Assembly (NCBI GenBank): GCA_019155185.1
Contig: CM032814.1
Location: 2,754,172 to 2,818,171 of the forward strand
Length of the DNA stretch: 64,000 bases
Origin: Beaufortia kweichowensis
Taxonomy: Eukaryota; Chordata; Actinopteri; Cypriniformes; Gastromyzontidae
Direction: 5' to 3'
The position numbers and the translations under genes were made by a program. This document shows positions 61,080-64,000 of the stretch, one piece after another; the stretch's first letter is position 1; every line of letters starts with the position of its first letter. The notes beneath the pieces were generated by a model. That model had not been told where the DNA came from. It was given only the letters and a program-made list of their open reading frames with translations, and did no database searches.

Positions 61080-61460
61080 AATTCAGATCAAATCAACACA
61101 TGCGAACAGCAACAGGTCATTTGCATTTTAATCATGGGAAGGTCAAACCGGCTTGCTCCGTCATGTTTAGCAGACTGTGATTAAACGCGCATTCTCTCAC
61201 AAAAGTAATTTATGGAGCACGAAGGATGAATTGACCCCTGTCGCGTTTTACACATCTTCCGTGTCCTGCGGCAGCATATGTGTGTCAGGTCGGTGTAATT
61301 TACAGATGCACGATGAGCACAGAGTAATATTAAAGGTGTGAAGTTAAGCATACAATTTCATGGTGCTGAGAGCGAAATGACACATTTGACAGAAGTGAAG
61401 TAGGCTAACCTGAAAACCATGAAGCGATAATGTGCAATGGAGTCTAAACATAAACATAAT
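61080..61460. other. Candidate conserved non-coding element
   Basis: Complex and CpG-retaining, with a perfect octamer ATTTGCAT at 61119-61126 next to TTTTAATCATGGG. No open frame of note is present. Conservation is inferred from texture only. Confidence 0.35.
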
Positions 61461-61764
61461 GGCTCATGTGGTTTCCCACTTGTGTTATAACGTCACATAT
61501 TGTTCTGCGGCTACCATGGTATAATAATGCTAAAAATATCGCTAACATTAATATTACTTTTAGTAGACGTTTGGTTTGAATCACGCACATACTGTACATA
61601 AACATGAGACAATATGATTTATTATATGTAGCTATAAAGTTACAGGTATCATTTTATTTACTTATTAAAGCTTTGAACTATTAAACCTATGAATTTTACT
61701 TTTATTGGCACTTGTTAAAAAATAAAAATTATGATATTTTATAAAATGTCTTTGTGGTTTTGTG

Positions 61765-61903
61765 TTCATACAATGGAAGTCAATGTTGTTTGATTATAAA
61801 CATTCTTTAAAATATCTTCTATTGTGTTCTGCAGAAGAAAAAAGACATACAGGTTTGGAATGACATTAAGGTTAATTCATTTTTGGGTGAACTATCCCTT
61901 TAA
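61765..61903. mobile_element. TTAA-type MITE end (truncated)
   Basis: Phrases typical of the common cyprinid element are in order: ATGGAAGTCAATGTTG, CTTTAAAATATCTTCTATTG, GACATACAGGTTTGGAATGA and TTTTGGGTGAACTATCCCTT. It ends at TTAA (61900-61903). The left terminal repeat is absent. Confidence 0.75.
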
Positions 61904-62799
61904 GTTTTTATACACAACATGGTGCTGAATGATTAACATATACTCATGTGCCATCGCATTTGCATAGAACTCCAACATGTTTTAAAAATACATGTCCATG
62001 ACTCCACAAACTTTGCATGCTATTTTATCCAGAAAAGGTAAATATTGTATTTTTTGTTCATGTTTTTGGACCGGACAGCAAGCTTACACTACAAAAACTG
62101 CCTGCAGGTCAAACGGGACCCTTCTTGAATCAGATCCAAACCCCCAAATGGGCAAAGGGTGACTTTCCCATAAATAGCTGAGGCCACACTGTGCCATTCA
62201 CATCATATTTTAAGTAGACTGGTACCAAATCACCCCAAAATGTGGTCATGCATGCTATGCATTCCTCCCCTTGTCCACTAACTGCAAACTAGTACACAAA
62301 GCACTGTGGTTAAATGCTTCATTATATCCCCAGCACTAAAGGGAAAGTTACTCTCTTTTCCCATGGAATACTCCTCTAATTTCCAGTCACATGATCTGTT
62401 TTTTTCAGCTCTCTCTCTCTTTAAAACAGAAGACACACAGATGTCACTGGTGATTCCTGCTGTAGAGATGGTTCTCATACATTAGCATGTTTTCATTTGC
62501 ATACTGTATCTCTGCTGCTTTGCCTGTCTGTGTGCCCAGAGAAGAAGAGGACGCTGCTTTTCCTTTCTCACATGGAAGCCCGAATACTGTGACATAATTC
62601 TTCTGTTCGAACGCATTATGAACAGTCACTTACTGTGAATGCACCTTACATGCTTGAATGAGGATTATGCATATGGGTTTTCTTAGAGGGGTTGTTGGTT
62701 TATATAAATAAATTCTCATCCCTATCTGTAAATATTTTGCCATCCACTCAAAAAACTATGTCAACATGTTTCATGTATTGGCAGAAATATAAGCAAAAC
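61904..62799. other. Intergenic, no gene recognised
   Basis: Non-coding sequence with no feature recognised. Confidence 0.6.
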
Positions 62800-63010
62800 A
62801 ATCTCACAAGAACTCATACATATTTTACAAGGTGGGAAATCCATATGAATTTGTATGATCTGGTTTGTACATTTTAATATGATTTGCCTTCTCCGCAGTG
62901 GCGTTAGGGTTGGGGGCGGGGTTACGGTGGGCTTTTATTGTTGTTTTTTCTAACAATGGTATGTTTTTGAATGATTCACATTATACGAGTTCATACAAAT
63001 GAATTACATG
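62800..63010. mobile_element. Dispersed cyprinid repeat with GGGTTGGGGGCGGGG core
   Basis: The arms GAACTCATACATATTTTACA / AATTTGTATGATCTGG and ATACGAGTTCATACAAATGA flank GTTAGGGTTGGGGGCGGGGT, the layout of a repeat frequent in cyprinid DNA. Boundaries and family name are uncertain. Confidence 0.55.
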
Positions 63011-63074
63011 TATCTTGTTTTTTGCTATGAAGACTTTTGGTATGTTACTACCAAAATAATTACTATGACAATAG

Positions 63075-63165
63075 TAAACAACCATCCAAACACCCTAGCA
63101 ACCACTTAGCAACACCTTAATAATGATGCAGAGCAACTGCATAGCAACACCTTAGCAACAGCATA
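63075..63165 (+). repeat. AGCAACC array
   Basis: AACACCCTAGCAACCACTTA followed by AGCAACACC, then TGCATAGCAACACCTTAGCA: the same array family as 22060-22245. Confidence 0.65.
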
Positions 63166-63329
63166 CTGCATTCAACACAACATACAGTCACGTAATGTTC
63201 AATTTTACTTTGGTTTTGTTTTAGTGTGGTCTGGCTCACATCAGTACAAACATTGGATGTAAGCATTTACCCCTTCTCAAGTGGTTTAAATTGTGTTCAC
63301 CCTTTGTTAAAACATTTTGACCTATCAGG

Positions 63330-63660
63330 TATCGCAGTATTCCCAGCCCTGCTTCAGTGCTGAGAGGACAGGATAGGCTCTTGACTCTCGCCCCTCATTT
63401 TCATGCTCAATACCATTAGTTATGCTACTAAAGAGACAACGGCAGAATTCCCCGGCCACTTTTTCTGTTTGGAGAGGTGATTTGCCCACTCAGTGAGGTC
63501 AGACCGCTGATGGTTCAGCATAATTAGGTCTGTGATCGGTGCATCCATCTCCCCGCAGCTCAGCCAAAGCAAGACCAGCTTAGCAAGCGCTGACCAAGCC
63601 GAAGATCAGCTGCCTTCTCCAGGAAGTCAGTTAATGTAGCGGGCAGGATTTGACAGGACT
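63330..63660. other. Candidate conserved non-coding element
   Basis: A complex, GC-balanced, repeat-free block near the window end. It shows no long open frame and no recognised domain. It is either conserved non-coding DNA or part of a feature that continues outside. Confidence 0.3.
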
Positions 63661-63958
63661 GTGGTGGGGGTGGATATTGAAATACATTATAATATTATTA
63701 ACCATGACGTTGCACATCGTTATACTGTAAACTACAAAAGAAATGGGATAACTGTGATAATAACTGTAATTACTAAATGTAAATCTTGTAGATATTATGC
63801 ACATTATAACATTGTTGAATTGTTAAAGTGCAGTATATTATTTACAAAGTATTTATTTCAGTTTAGTTACATGAATGTACATGGCATAGAATGATGGAAT
63901 AACTTTCAATAATACCATGTATTTTAATGTTTTTAATACCATATAATGTCTTGATTAA

Positions 63959-63995
63959 TTGTTATTATTATTATTATTATTGTTGTTGTTGTTTT
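63959..63995. repeat. TTA/TTG trinucleotide repeat at window end
   Basis: (TTA)n passes into (TTG)n, running almost to the last base. Confidence 0.9.
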
Positions 63996-64000
63996 GTTAT

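Overview
The window looks like nuclear DNA from a teleost fish, most likely a cyprinid (carp/zebrafish group). It is AT-rich and has long GT/CA and GA microsatellites. It also carries several dispersed repeats that I recognise from memory as typical of cyprinid genomes: TTAA-ended elements closing in GGGTGAACTATCCCTTTAA-type sequence, palindromic AATAAAGGTGCTT elements, and GTTGCTAG / AGCAACC arrays. No bacterial, viral or organellar genes are seen, and no tRNA, rRNA, CRISPR array or intact transposase was found by eye. The cyprinid assignment is an inference from repeat types.

The only protein-coding gene I can support is a complete, four-exon Kruppel-like factor 6 gene (klf6) on the + strand. 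Its coding exons are 48630-48731, 50059-50632, 51379-51502 and 52562-52613. They join in frame with consensus GT/AG borders into 283 codons plus stop, which is the length of human KLF6. The protein has the KLF6/7-type N-terminus, an acidic Ser-rich activation region, a Ser/Thr-Pro stretch and three C-terminal C2H2 zinc fingers. Upstream (about 48.1-48.4 kb) is a CpG-rich promoter with four CCAAT boxes in both orientations, a TATA-like run and a MEF2-type site. The 5' UTR carries a GA tract and no upstream ATG. Two AATAAA signals (53447 and 54065) suggest a short and a long 3' UTR.

About 48 kb upstream and 10 kb downstream appear to be gene desert, consistent with klf6 being a developmental regulator controlled over a distance. 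The desert mixes two textures. One is AT-rich sequence with dispersed repeats and microsatellites. The other is islands of complex, CpG-retaining, repeat-free sequence (for example 8.34-8.66, 11.0-11.5, 15.0-16.6, 18.0-18.3, 31.9-33.2, 34.5-34.7, 36.8-38.1, 45.1-45.7, 61.1-61.4 and 63.3-63.7 kb). I mark these as candidate conserved non-coding elements, which only a cross-species alignment can confirm.

I found no clear undescribed biological system. The items most worth a second look are a CpG-dense 196-bp island in the desert (31962-32157), a promoter-like segment followed by a strong-Kozak 62-codon ORF 3 kb upstream of klf6 (45288-45666), a 128-base uninterrupted purine run with an adjacent G-quadruplex motif near 26 kb, a G-quadruplex candidate in klf6 intron 2, and several long perfect or near-perfect inverted repeats.
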